DNA from: Flavobacterium tyrosinilyticum
Lineage (GTDB): Bacteria > Bacteroidota > Bacteroidia > Flavobacteriales > Flavobacteriaceae
DNA: 64,000 nt
Assembly (NCBI RefSeq): GCF_023656565.1
Contig: NZ_JAMOKG010000001.1
Span: 130,456-194,455 of the forward strand
Reading direction: 5' to 3'
Program-made: the position numbers and the translations under genes
Notes under the pieces: model-generated
Told to the model about the DNA's origin: nothing
What the model saw: the letters and a program-made list of their open reading frames with translations, nothing else
Databases searched by the model: none
Part shown: positions 42,876-50,972 of the stretch, one piece after another
How positions within the stretch are numbered: the first letter of the stretch is position 1
Layout: each line of letters begins with the position of its first letter

Positions 42876-42986
42876 CGCAAAGTGTCCTTCATTAGTGTTA
42901 CGCAAATGTCTCTGACCTTACGCTACTCAAAACAAATATATCTAAAAAACATAAGCGTCTCAAAGTCTCTTACTTTAGAATAAAAC
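42876..42986. repeat. 111-base direct repeat, copy A
   Basis: Aligns without gaps to 44300-44410 with roughly nine differences; the middle (ctcaaaacaaatatatcta, 19 bases) is unchanged. The two copies bracket the genes at 43134 and 43799. In copy A the repeat runs straight into a tRNA-tail fragment (ccccgctactaagac). Confidence 0.9.
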
Positions 42987-43031
42987 CCCGCTACTAAGAC
43001 AAAAGCTTCAGAGAAATCTGGAGCTTTTTTT
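42987..43031. repeat. tRNA-fMet tail fragment plus aagcttcaga hairpin
   Basis: cccgctactaagac is identical to the end of the tRNA-fMet gene and its flank, here without the rest of the tRNA, followed at once by the hairpin aaaagcttcaga…tctggagctttt and T7. It marks the boundary of a duplicated piece of the tRNA locus. Confidence 0.8.
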
Positions 43032-43072
43032 GTTTTTTTTGAACTATTGCTGAAACTTTTATATTTGTTGTG

Positions 43073-43099
43073 TTCACGAGCGGGATGACTAATACTAGC
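43073..43099. repeat. cgagcg-hairpin REP-like repeat, copy 2
   Basis: ttcacgagcgggatgac, then tactagc. Diverged in its right half compared with 43755-43780. It lies 35 bases past the 3' end of the 43134 lipoprotein gene. Confidence 0.65.
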
Positions 43100-43133
43100 A
43101 GATAAAAAATTTAAGAAATATCAAAACTGTTAC

Positions 43134-43589
43134 TTACTTCCCTTTATAAGTAATTGTCCAGTTCAGATTATCTAAGTCTTCAATTGTGAAGAGATATTTT
43201 TTACTATAAATATTTTTACTGAAAATTGTTTTCCATCCATACTTATCTACACTATCTTTTTCAACAATGAATAATCTTGCCTGTTTATCTTCTAATGAAT
43301 TAAAGTAATTGTTCCAATATCGAGGTCTATCAGAATTCGCAATTATTTGCCCTTTTTTAATTTCCTCAAAAACAAAAGGCGCATCATAATCTCCTCTTTT
43401 ACTTTCAGAAAAGTCATCTTTGTACTCATAATAAAATGATCCATCATTCATACTGTCATTTCCTGACAGGATACCAAATATCACTTTCTCTGAATTATTT
43501 TTTAAAAACAACTCTCTCGTATCCAATTTATCGCACGAACAAAAAATAATTAAAAGAGCAAAAAAAAGAAGAGTTTTAACCTTTAGCAT
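43134..43589 (-). CDS. small lipoprotein of unknown function
   Basis: 151 residues. The N-terminus (VKTLLFFALLIIFCSC) ends in a lipobox Cys at about residue 19. The mature domain is mixed alpha/beta with aromatic residues (KVIFGILSGNDSMNDGSFYY, RPRYWNNYFNSLEDKQARLF) and ends in a short beta part (LDNLNWTITYKGK). No family recognised. A REP-like copy and the hairpin follow its 3' end, as for the other cargo genes of this zone. Confidence 0.65.
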   Translation of the reverse strand: MLKVKTLLFFALLIIFCSCDKLDTRELFLKNNSEKVIFGILSGNDSMNDGSFYYEYKDDFSESKRGDYDAPFVFEEIKKGQIIANSDRPRYWNNYFNSLEDKQARLFIVEKDSVDKYGWKTIFSKNIYSKKYLFTIEDLDNLNWTITYKGK

Positions 43590-43688
43590 ATTTTAAATTT
43601 AAATAGCTCCAATTTATATTTTATTCAAGTGAAGATAGTTTAGATTTACTAAATAATCATTCTTACATCTATAAAAAATGCTGCTAAT

Positions 43689-43718
43689 AAAAAGCTTCAG
43701 ATTTCTCTGAAGCTTTTT
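43689..43718. terminator. perfect aagcttcaga palindromic hairpin
   Basis: aaaaagcttcaga and tctgaagcttttt pair perfectly around a 4-base loop. Works in both directions. It lies between the genes at 43134 and 43799. Confidence 0.75.
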
Positions 43719-43754
43719 ATCTAAACTTTAATTGAAAACTTTATCTTCGTTGTC

Positions 43755-43780
43755 TTCACGAGCGGGACGCTCGCGCTAGC
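43755..43780. repeat. cgagcg-hairpin REP-like repeat, copy 3
   Basis: The best copy: ttca, the hairpin cgagcgggacgctcg, then cgctagc. It ends 18 bases before the stop codon of the SMI1/KNR4 gene. Confidence 0.8.
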
Positions 43781-43798
43781 AGGAATTGGAGTAATGTT

Positions 43799-44230
43799 TT
43801 AGAGGCGAACAGGAATTTCTTCTTGCAAGGCATTTATAAACTCTTCAAAGCTATTGGCTACTAATTCAAAAGCATCATTTTTTGTTTCCCACTCCATTTC
43901 CATTTGATATAGTAAAATTTTATCCATCGATTCTTCATCAAATGATATACAAAATACCCAGCCTCCATTATCAATAGCAAAGGGCAACTTTTTTCCCAAA
44001 CCTTCTTCTTTGAATTCTTTAATAAAATCGCACATCATCCTATAAGTTATGAATTGCGAAATCTCAAACAACTTTCCGTTATTATTTATAAACTTATTTT
44101 CCTTTACCGACAAATCAGCATATTCTGAAATAAAATCTTTAATGTTATCAGGTATTTTGATACCAACTTCATTTTCAATTCTAATATATTGATGTGGTAA
44201 AAACCTATCACCTAAAGTTAACTTTCTCAT
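43799..44230 (-). CDS. SMI1/KNR4-family protein (orphan immunity type)
   Basis: 143 residues from ATG 44230; a GTG at 44242 would add four residues. The SMI1/KNR4 fold is shown by IENEVGIKIPDNIKDFISEY near the start, LPFAIDNGGWVFCISFDEES in the middle and ELVANSFEEFINAL near the end. In bacteria this superfamily supplies immunity proteins against polymorphic contact-dependent toxins. No toxin gene is adjacent, so it would be an orphan immunity gene. It sits in a row of small accessory genes separated by repeats. Fold confident; immunity role inferred. Confidence 0.82.
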   Translation of the reverse strand: MRKLTLGDRFLPHQYIRIENEVGIKIPDNIKDFISEYADLSVKENKFINNNGKLFEISQFITYRMMCDFIKEFKEEGLGKKLPFAIDNGGWVFCISFDEESMDKILLYQMEMEWETKNDAFELVANSFEEFINALQEEIPVRL

Positions 44231-44299
44231 TTTTTTAATCACTAATTTTCGAATAATCCTTTTCTAATTGAGCCACTACAACAGAATATCCCCCTGCTC

Positions 44300-44410
44300 C
44301 GCAAAGTCTTCTTCATTAGTGCTGCGCAAATATCTCTGACTTTGCGCTACTCAAAACAAATATATCTAAAAAACATAAGCGTCTCAAAGACTCTTACTTT
44401 AGAATAAAAC
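44300..44410. repeat. 111-base direct repeat, copy B
   Basis: Partner of 42876-42986. A 21-base part of it (gcaaatatctctgactttgc and the next base) returns in inverted orientation at 44489-44509, so copy B can also form a long hairpin. The whole 449-base gap 44243-44691 contains only this repeat, the hairpins at 44432-44449 and 44557-44584 and a REP-like copy. Confidence 0.9.
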
Positions 44411-44556
44411 TCCTAACAAGATATAAACGAAAAAAGTCAGGAGACTTTTGAGACGTTTTTGTATTCAATATGATGAAAAAAAAAATACGCAAAGTCAGAG
44501 ACATTTGCCCTGGTTCTCATGAGGAACTCTTCGAAGAGCGGCGGTTAATAAAAGCA

Positions 44557-44584
44557 AAAGTCACTCCATAATGAAGTGACTTTT
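44557..44584. terminator. hairpin terminator
   Basis: aaaagtcact and agtgactttt pair perfectly around cca-taatga-like loop bases. It lies downstream (minus strand) of the SnoaL-like gene at 44692. Confidence 0.75.
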
Positions 44585-44598
44585 ATATTTTGATTACG

Positions 44599-44619
44599 TT
44601 CACGAGCGGGACGCTCGCC
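44599..44619. repeat. cgagcg-hairpin REP-like repeat, copy 4
   Basis: ttca then cgagcgggacgctcg. The right-hand cgctagc is lost. A further degenerate, inverted copy (gagcgtctggctcg) is at 45217-45230. Confidence 0.75.
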
Positions 44620-44691
44620 TTTACTTTGTTTTAGATAAAAAGTAGTATCTTTTTCAAAAGGAAGGCAGAGGGTGAAAAATATACCAGATTA

Positions 44692-45066
44692 CTACTTCTT
44701 TTCCAATTCAGTTTCAGTATGCATCACACACGCCCACTTGCTGTTTTCTTTAATCCAGGTAGAAGTGCAAACGCACTTTATAGGTTCTTGACTGTGATCC
44801 ACTATCTCAAAATCGAGACGATATCCTATTACGGCAGTATTTTCGGTAATTAGCTTTTCTTTTACATCATAGATGTTCAGCACTTTTATTTTATTGGTCT
44901 GCCCAGAATCGAACATGTTTTTGAACTCAGTCTCGCTGATACTCTGAACACCATTTTTTCCCGCAACTATACAAGGAAACAACGTCAGATTTCTTACCGT
45001 TTCATAGTCATTATTTTCAACTCCGTGCCAGTATTTTTTTTCTAATTCTATGATTTGTCCTTCCAT
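44692..45066 (-). CDS. SnoaL/DUF4440-like NTF2-fold protein
   Basis: 124 residues without signal peptide. IIELEKKYWHGVENNDYETV, SISETEFKNMFDSG, and the strand TAVIGYRLDFEIVDHSQEPI followed by CVCTSTWIKENSKWACVMHT match the NTF2-like DUF4440 layout. Cytoplasmic members bind small molecules or act as polyketide-cyclase-like enzymes; no substrate can be named. It is the last intact gene in the accessory zone before tRNA-Glu. Confidence 0.8.
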   Translation of the reverse strand: MEGQIIELEKKYWHGVENNDYETVRNLTLFPCIVAGKNGVQSISETEFKNMFDSGQTNKIKVLNIYDVKEKLITENTAVIGYRLDFEIVDHSQEPIKCVCTSTWIKENSKWACVMHTETELEKK

Positions 45067-45286
45067 ATTATCTCGTTGTTAATTAGACATTTCACAAATT
45101 TCAAATTAATATTGAAATAAAATTACTCTTTTAACATAGATTTAATTTCGTAAAAAAGCTTCTTAAATTATCTTAATCAAATTAAATGGATTTAGGATCT
45201 ATCAACTGTTGGCGTGAGCGTCTGGCTCGTCCTACGATTTTTTTAACTACTAACTCATAATTTTCAGGCTCAAACAATATGATAAA

Positions 45287-45513
45287 ATGAGAAAGAAAGA
45301 AGTTCCTGAATCTCTAAAGATTGTTGGAAATAATATAAATGAGATTATTAAAGAAAAAAACTAAAAGTTAGGCATGTCGCTAACGATTCTAATGTAGATA
45401 TTGAAACTTTAAGAACATATATGTTAGGCAAACAAATTATGGGTACCGATAAAGTTATTTGAATTTCTAAAGTTTTAGGTGTCGAAGTATCGGAACTATT
45501 TCAGAAAACATAA
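45287..45513 (+). pseudogene. broken XRE-type helix-turn-helix gene
   Basis: From ATG 45287 the frame reads RKKEVPESLKIVGNNINEII and stops at codon 25. Shifting by one base at the run of A's (about 45355) the sequence continues LKVRHVANDSNVDIETLRTY, then MLGKQIMGTDKVI, an in-frame TGA, and SKVLGVEVSELFQ to a TAA at 45511. The joined sequence fits a lambda-repressor-like HTH domain of about 75 residues. One frameshift plus one nonsense codon make it non-functional. It lies between the accessory genes and tRNA-Glu. Confidence 0.75.
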
Positions 45514-45762
45514 TTATTCTTCCCTTTATTAAAACATAAAACACAATAAAAACACAGAAGAATATTCTCTCAAACCTAAAATTATTCAATATTTCTAAAA
45601 ATTATTTCTCACTTAAAAAACAAATATTTCCGCTACATAAGACCACAACAACAAATTATTAATCAAACAAATACAAAAACACTAACTCGATTAACATGCC
45701 AATAGTGATCGCCAAAAATGGTTTTCCATCAAAAAAAAAATAAAAATTTTTCTAAAAATGCT

Positions 45763-45792
45763 TTGTACATCTCAAAAATAGTTGCATTTTTG
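45763..45792 (+). promoter_or_regulatory. promoter of tRNA-Glu
   Basis: TTG at 45763-45765, a 19-base spacer, then CATTTTTG, one base off TAnnTTTG, ending 19 bases before the tRNA. Spacing equals that of both tRNA-fMet promoters. Confidence 0.65.
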
Positions 45793-45811
45793 CACCCGCA
45801 ATAGCAAAGCA

Positions 45812-45883
45812 GGTCCGTTCGTCTATCGGTTAGGACGCCAGGTTTTCATCCTGGTAAGGGGGGTTCGATTCCCCCACGGACTA
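45812..45883 (+). tRNA. tRNA-Glu(UUC)
   Basis: Cloverleaf of 72 bases: acceptor GGTCCGT pairs with ACGGACT (one G-T at the end), D arm TCGTCTATCGGTTAGGAC region, anticodon stem CCAGG/CCTGG with loop containing TTC, and T arm GGGGGTTCGATTCCCCC. CCA is not encoded. An aagcttcaga hairpin follows at 45895. Confidence 0.96.
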
Positions 45884-45894
45884 CTTACTAAGAC

Positions 45895-45925
45895 AAAAGC
45901 TTCAGAGAAATCTGGAGCTTTTTTT
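45895..45925 (+). terminator. terminator after tRNA-Glu
   Basis: aaaagcttcaga…tctggagctttt with a T run, preceded by tactaagac as after tRNA-fMet, although the tRNA is different. Confidence 0.85.
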
Positions 45926-46107
45926 GTTTATATTTACTTCCTTAAATGTTTGAGGATTTGAGAACAGTATTAAAGCGCACAAAACCTACAAATTGGCAAT
46001 TAATAAAGACACAAATACAGCAAACACAATAACAAAGCAAACAAGAAGTTATGAATGAAGTAATTTCAGATTACAAACACAATCAGAAAATCAACCCAAA
46101 TCTTAAA

Positions 46108-47307
46108 ATGAAACACAAATTAATAGCCCTTTTATTTGTATTCGCCTTTGCAAATATGTCTGGACAAGCGCCCGCCAGCAAAACCAACTACACCAACAGT
46201 AAATTACCTGCCGAAGAAGCTGTTACTAATAAATCTCTAAAACCGCTTAAAAAGATTTCTCTAGACGACACATCAATTTTAATTTATGATTACGATGGTT
46301 CGCTTTTTTCATGGGACCTGGAAGTCGAAAGCATTGTTTGGACAGTAAAAGCTTCAGACGCCCACACAGAGATGTGTGCCAACAAAATAACCATTCATGA
46401 CGGAGTTGTTTATATTCCTTTTATTAATGGAGAAATTTATGCTGTAGATAATGGAACAGGAACTATTTTCTGGAAATCTAGAATAGGAAACCTTACAGAC
46501 CAAATTGTCTTAAAAGATCAAACTCCGATTATAGCTAACGGAAAATTATTTATTACGGCTCAAAATCAAAATCAGAGCAGTAATTTATATGCTTTAGATC
46601 TAAAAGACGGCAGCTTGGCTTGGAACTACAAATTAGACACTCCAAACAACGATATTGAGCCACTTTATTTCGATAATAAGATCTTTACCCAAAGCGGAAC
46701 AAATGTGTATTGTTTTGAAGCTAATACAGGGAAATTGCTTTACCAAAAAAACTTTGATGAAACCATGACTGGAAAACCTGTTACAGATGGCGAAAATATC
46801 TTTATAGCGGGCGATAAAAATTGGCTGTACGCTTTAAAACCAAACAGCCTTGATGTTTTGTGGCAGTTTAAAATAGAAGAAAACCAGAACAACGTTAAGG
46901 AACGCATAGTATGCCATGACAAAAAGCTATATTTTGCAGCGCAAGGGCCAGAAGTTTCTTCGATATATGCTGTAGATTCTAAAACAGGGACGCAGCTTTG
47001 GAAAACAGATTTTAAAGGCGATAATGTAGAATATATTGTCAAAGAAGTGGATAATCTTTGGGGATATACCCGCAAAAAGAAACTTTTTGAATTGGACTTG
47101 TCAAACGGTGAAATTGCATTTGAAGAAAAACTAACTACACTGCCAATTTCTAATATAGAATTTCCTGCTGACGATAACTTGCTTTACTATTATTGCGATG
47201 CAGGCTTAATTCAGTTTGATTTAAAAGAAAAAGACGAAAACGTGTACTACATGCGCACTTCTCTTAAAGACGACCCCTACAGCGCTTATTTAAAGATAAT
47301 TCGATAA
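46108..47307 (+). CDS. exported PQQ-type beta-propeller protein
   Basis: 399 residues from ATG 46108, which starts the signal peptide MKHKLIALLFVFAFANMSG before Q; an upstream ATG at 46051 adds only polar residues. The mature part has at least six blades with the Trp/Asp patterns of PQQ-like propellers (DGSLFSWDLEVESIVWTVKA, VDNGTGTIFWKSRIGNL, LDLKDGSLAWNYKLDT, VDSKTGTQLWKTDFKG). PQQ-binding residues cannot be verified. BamB-like scaffolding or quinoprotein function are both possible. Monocistronic with a terminator at 47333. Confidence 0.82.
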   Translation: MKHKLIALLFVFAFANMSGQAPASKTNYTNSKLPAEEAVTNKSLKPLKKISLDDTSILIYDYDGSLFSWDLEVESIVWTVKASDAHTEMCANKITIHDGVVYIPFINGEIYAVDNGTGTIFWKSRIGNLTDQIVLKDQTPIIANGKLFITAQNQNQSSNLYALDLKDGSLAWNYKLDTPNNDIEPLYFDNKIFTQSGTNVYCFEANTGKLLYQKNFDETMTGKPVTDGENIFIAGDKNWLYALKPNSLDVLWQFKIEENQNNVKERIVCHDKKLYFAAQGPEVSSIYAVDSKTGTQLWKTDFKGDNVEYIVKEVDNLWGYTRKKKLFELDLSNGEIAFEEKLTTLPISNIEFPADDNLLYYYCDAGLIQFDLKEKDENVYYMRTSLKDDPYSAYLKIIR

Positions 47308-47332
47308 TAGCTTGCTGCTTTTTAAAATAAAA

Positions 47333-47364
47333 AAAAGACCATTTATTAAAATGGTCTTTTTTTA
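47333..47364. terminator. bidirectional terminator
   Basis: aaaagaccattt and aaatggtctttt pair around tatta-like loop bases, with A and T runs outside. Between the convergent propeller gene and the 101-residue gene. Confidence 0.85.
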
Positions 47365-47382
47365 TACTCTTTTGAGAAAAAT

Positions 47383-47688
47383 TTACGCTCTAAACAAAGC
47401 ATATTTATTGTAGCTATATAAAACTTTATCATAAGGAACATAAAGCGAAACAATTTTCTCTGATGACTCATTGAATGTGATTCCGTTATATTTTCTAAAC
47501 AAGTAAATTTCTTTTAAACAATTAGAAAGACTTTGGTGAATTTCACTTGTAAAAGTCGGCAGTTTTTTATCTCCTACCAAAAGATCAATCTGATAGTTTG
47601 AACTACTTTTTGATAAGTTATTACCAATAATTCTAATTGTAAAAGTGGTTGGTTTTCCGTACTGTTCTCCTTGATATTGTAGTGTCAT
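47383..47688 (-). CDS. small protein of unknown function
   Basis: 101 residues, no signal. Beta-rich N-terminal half (TLQYQGEQYGKPTTFTIRII, NYQIDLLVGDKKLPTF) and a helical then beta C-terminal half. I do not recognise the family. It is convergent with the beta-propeller gene. The 260 bases upstream to 47948 show no further gene. Confidence 0.6.
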   Translation of the reverse strand: MTLQYQGEQYGKPTTFTIRIIGNNLSKSSSNYQIDLLVGDKKLPTFTSEIHQSLSNCLKEIYLFRKYNGITFNESSEKIVSLYVPYDKVLYSYNKYALFRA

Positions 47689-47948
47689 AATTTCTTCTTA
47701 TTAAGTGATTAGTAATACCGTTGGTTAATCGGTTTTTGGTTCTCCGGATACTTATATTAAAGTTATAAAAATTTAGGCAAACATAAAGAATTCAATTCTA
47801 AATTAAATGTTATTTTTTTAAAAAGACGAAACCTCTAGAAACCAGAAAACCGTAACGAATTACGGTTTTGGCAATTAACTAAATATATTTAATCAACTTG
47901 TTTAACGAGTGTAAAATTCATTCATAAGCATCGATTAATTTTGGGTAA

Positions 47949-48791
47949 TTATTGTAATTTATTTTCTTGGTTTATTTCTAATAAAAACGGATTTCCATTT
48001 TCGTCCATCATGGTCATATTCAAAGCATCTAATAATGCTGTTTTTTTTGAAACTTCGCCTGTAAATTTATTATACGAAAGATTCAATTCTTCTAGCTTGC
48101 TCAATTTTTCTATTTCTTGCGGAATTGCACCTGAAAATTCATTGTCAAATAAACTGAAATTTTCCAACACATTCCAATTAATAATTTCATTTGTCAAATT
48201 TCCCGACAGCTTATTATTATTCAGCAGCAATACTTTTAGACCAGAAATTTTATAAATTGAAACAGGCAGTTTTCCGTTTAATTCATTATTGCAAACCGCT
48301 AAAACTTCTAACTGATTTAGTTTTCCAATTTCCGACGGAAGCTCTCCAGAGATCTTATTCATAAAAAGCTCCAAATCTTTCAATTTAGTCAACTGGCAAA
48401 TCGAAGATGGAATTGTACCTGATAATTTATTATCGGCAATATTAAGCATTTCTAACTCTTTCAGATTAAAAATGGCAGAAGACAAACTTCCTTCAATTTT
48501 ATTTTTTTCCAGATTCAGCGATTCTAAATTCACAAGATCGTAAAGAGCTTCAGGCAATTCTCCCTGCAGATTATTATCTGCCAAATTGAGCGCGACCACT
48601 TTTCCGTTTTCGGCTTTAACACCGTACCAAGTAGAAACAGACAGACTTAAGTCCCATTTGTTTTTCCATTGCAAACCATTTGTTGCATGATACAATTTTA
48701 CAAGCGCTTCTTTTTCTTTATCCGAAATGGTATCTGCCAAAACGTTTAGCGAAAAAGCAAATAATAAAGAAAGAGTAATTAAAATTTTCAT
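47949..48791 (-). CDS. exported leucine-rich-repeat protein with plant-type repeats
   Basis: 280 residues from the ATG at 48791, where the signal peptide MKILITLSLLFAFSLNVLA begins; the longer frame to 48851 is not needed. An N-cap region (LVKLYHATNGLQWKNKWDL followed by WYGV) is followed by about eight 23-24-residue repeats of the form LxxLxLxxNxLxGxIP (for example LNIADNKLSGTIPSSI, LELFMNKISGELPSEI, LLLNNNKLSGNLTNEI). This LxGxIP form is the plant-specific LRR class. No sorting domain or transmembrane tail is visible. Surface ligand binding is likely; the partner is unknown. Confidence 0.85.
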   Translation of the reverse strand: MKILITLSLLFAFSLNVLADTISDKEKEALVKLYHATNGLQWKNKWDLSLSVSTWYGVKAENGKVVALNLADNNLQGELPEALYDLVNLESLNLEKNKIEGSLSSAIFNLKELEMLNIADNKLSGTIPSSICQLTKLKDLELFMNKISGELPSEIGKLNQLEVLAVCNNELNGKLPVSIYKISGLKVLLLNNNKLSGNLTNEIINWNVLENFSLFDNEFSGAIPQEIEKLSKLEELNLSYNKFTGEVSKKTALLDALNMTMMDENGNPFLLEINQENKLQ

Positions 48792-48969
48792 AACAGATTT
48801 GGGATTTGTTACTTGTGTAAAATTATGCAATTCACTGTTATAATACACCAAATATCGGCAAACTGTTGAAAAAAATTTTACAAGTAGGATTTAAGCTACT
48901 TTTATTATTTTTCAGAACCTGCATTTTTTTTGATTACATTTGATTAACTAATTCTAAAAACCTCACATT

Positions 48970-49458
48970 ATGCAAATTAACTTCATTGCTTTATTCCTTG
49001 CAGCAATTGTCACACTCGTTACCGGTTTTATTTGGTACAACCCAAAAGTATTCGGAACAATCTGGATGAAAGAAAATAATCTTACTCAAGAAGAGTTGAA
49101 AAAAGGAAATATGCTTAAAATCTTCGGGCTAACGTATATTTTTTCTCTAATGATTACAATGACTTTAATGTCTCTTACCATTCATCAGTCTGGCGCAATC
49201 GGAATGGTTGGCGGACCGCCATTAATTGACAGTGCAAAACCTTCATTTGCAGCTTTTATGGCCGATTACGGAATGGCTTACAGAACTTTTAAGCATGGTG
49301 CGCTTCACGGTTTTATGTCGGGACTATTTTTTGCTTTTCCTATAATTGGAATCAACGGTTTGTTTGAAAGAAAATCTTGGAAATACATTTTCATCCATAG
49401 CGGATACTGGATTCTTACTCTAACTCTTATGGGCGGAATCATCTGCGGATTTGCCTAA
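48970..49458 (+). CDS. DUF1761 membrane protein
   Basis: 162 residues with four hydrophobic segments. The opening NFIALFLAAIVTLVTGFIWY and the pair WYNPKVFGTIWMKENNLT, then LHGFMSGLFFAFPIIGINGL and HSGYWILTLTLMGGIICGF, match DUF1761 proteins. Function is unknown for the family. Terminator follows at 49471-49508. Confidence 0.85.
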   Translation: MQINFIALFLAAIVTLVTGFIWYNPKVFGTIWMKENNLTQEELKKGNMLKIFGLTYIFSLMITMTLMSLTIHQSGAIGMVGGPPLIDSAKPSFAAFMADYGMAYRTFKHGALHGFMSGLFFAFPIIGINGLFERKSWKYIFIHSGYWILTLTLMGGIICGFA

Positions 49459-49470
49459 ATAACAGCATAC

Positions 49471-49508
49471 AAAAACCCGTTTAAAGAGACAATCTAAAAC
49501 GGGTTTTT
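49471..49508 (+). terminator. terminator after the DUF1761 gene
   Basis: aaaaacccgttt and aaacgggttttt pair perfectly around a 14-base loop. Confidence 0.8.
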
Positions 49509-49578
49509 CTTAATAATAACTTAAACACCATTAGTTATTATAAATATTATCTAATTTTGAAGAAATTAGCTCACTCTT

Positions 49579-50724
49579 TTGAATACAACTTATTCTTTCC
49601 AGATTTACAAAAGCGCATCGTTACTGCCTTTAGAATGGAACTCGCTTGCAGCAAATAACATTTTTTTGACACGAGAATATCTCGAAGTACTGGAGAATTC
49701 TTGTCCAGTAAATATGACTTGCCATTTTATCGGGCTTTTTGAAGAGAAAAAACTAATCGGAATTGTGCTAACGCAATTCTTATTTGCAGAAAAACTTGAA
49801 TCTTTTGGAGAGCGTGATAAATGCCTAAAAACTTCGGTGCGTAATTTTGCTTTAAAGAATTTTGCTTCGCACGTTTTATTTGTTGGAAACAATATGCTTA
49901 CAGGACAAAATGCTTTTGTTTTTGACAAGAACATTAAAGAATCCAAAGCGATTAAAACATTTCATAAGGCTATCAATCAGCTTAAAAAAGGTTTGAAAGA
50001 AAGCGGAAGAAAAGTTCATATAACGAGCATAAAAGATTTTACAGCAAAAGAAATCGAACCTCTTCAGGCAGAATTCAAAAACAACTACACATTTTCGACC
50101 CAACCAAATATGATTTTTGAAATCAATGAAAATTGGAAAACCGAACAAGATTACATTGATGCTTTATTAAAAAAATATCGCGATCAATACAAACGGGCAC
50201 GCAAAAAATCGGAAGGAATTGTAAAACAGCAAATGTCTCTTTCCGACATTAAACAATATGAAGATGTGATTTACGATCTGTATTTTCATGTTGCAAAAAA
50301 TGCACCTTTCAATACCTTTTTTCTCGCGAGAAATCATTTCAGCTTTTTCAAAGAAATCATGGGAGACAACTTTCTTCTCTATGGGTATTTTTTAGACGAA
50401 AAACTAATCGGCTTCAACACTTTAATCAAAAATGGCGATGTAATGGATACGTATTTTCTTGGTTATGACGAAAGTGTGCAGCGCGAAAAAATGCTGTACT
50501 TAAATATGCTCTACGACATGATCGCTTATTCTATTAAGAAAGGTTTCAAAGAAATTGTTTTTGCCAGAACAGCTCTTGAAATTAAAAGTTCAGTCGGAGC
50601 AAAACCAGTTAAAATGTATGGTTTAATCACACATAGCAATGCATTGATTAACCATAACATTTCAAGGTTTTTCAATTATTTAGAACCAAAAACAGAATGG
50701 CAGGAACGTAATCCGTTTAAATAA
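49579..50724 (+). CDS. FemAB/BioF2-like GNAT acyltransferase
   Basis: 381 residues, cytoplasmic. Two related acetyltransferase-like halves: WNSLAANNIFLTREYLEVLE at the start, then YIDALLKKYRDQYKRARKKS and LYGYFLDEKLIGFNTLIKNG with the following DTYFLGYDE strand typical of Acetyltransf_6 (FemAB-like) proteins. Members transfer an acyl or aminoacyl group, some to peptidoglycan precursors. The acceptor is unknown. No related gene neighbours. Confidence 0.78.
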   Translation: MNTTYSFQIYKSASLLPLEWNSLAANNIFLTREYLEVLENSCPVNMTCHFIGLFEEKKLIGIVLTQFLFAEKLESFGERDKCLKTSVRNFALKNFASHVLFVGNNMLTGQNAFVFDKNIKESKAIKTFHKAINQLKKGLKESGRKVHITSIKDFTAKEIEPLQAEFKNNYTFSTQPNMIFEINENWKTEQDYIDALLKKYRDQYKRARKKSEGIVKQQMSLSDIKQYEDVIYDLYFHVAKNAPFNTFFLARNHFSFFKEIMGDNFLLYGYFLDEKLIGFNTLIKNGDVMDTYFLGYDESVQREKMLYLNMLYDMIAYSIKKGFKEIVFARTALEIKSSVGAKPVKMYGLITHSNALINHNISRFFNYLEPKTEWQERNPFK

Positions 50725-50729
50725 AAAAT

Positions 50730-50941
50730 GTGTCGCACCGCTGGAGCTTTTCATTTAGATGTTCAATTTAAACTATAAATATTTCGCTCCTCCGGAGCTT
50801 GCTTTGGAAGAGCAAAATATTATAGACTAATTTTTCTATATATACTTTGCTCCTCAAGAAGCTTTTTTTTGAGCTCTGGAAGAGCGAAATGTTTATAGAA
50901 ATGTTTGCCCTAAAGTGGTAAAAGCTCCAACGGAGCGACAC
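50730..50941. repeat. 212-base element with 22-base inverted ends (MITE/BIME-like)
   Basis: The left end starts gtgtcgcaccgctggagc and the right end is its complement with two changes in 22 bases. Inside are further GGAGC/GCTCC hairpins (for example gctcctccggagc near 50782). It has no reading frame. Fills most of the gap between two convergent genes. Confidence 0.8.
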
Positions 50942-50972
50942 CAATATTTCTTTAATAAAAATCAATCAAAAT

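Noticed and set aside
42183..45883. An integron with attC sites
   Set aside because: No IntI gene, and the repeats lack the R/L box layout of attC sites; only the gene-repeat order is similar.
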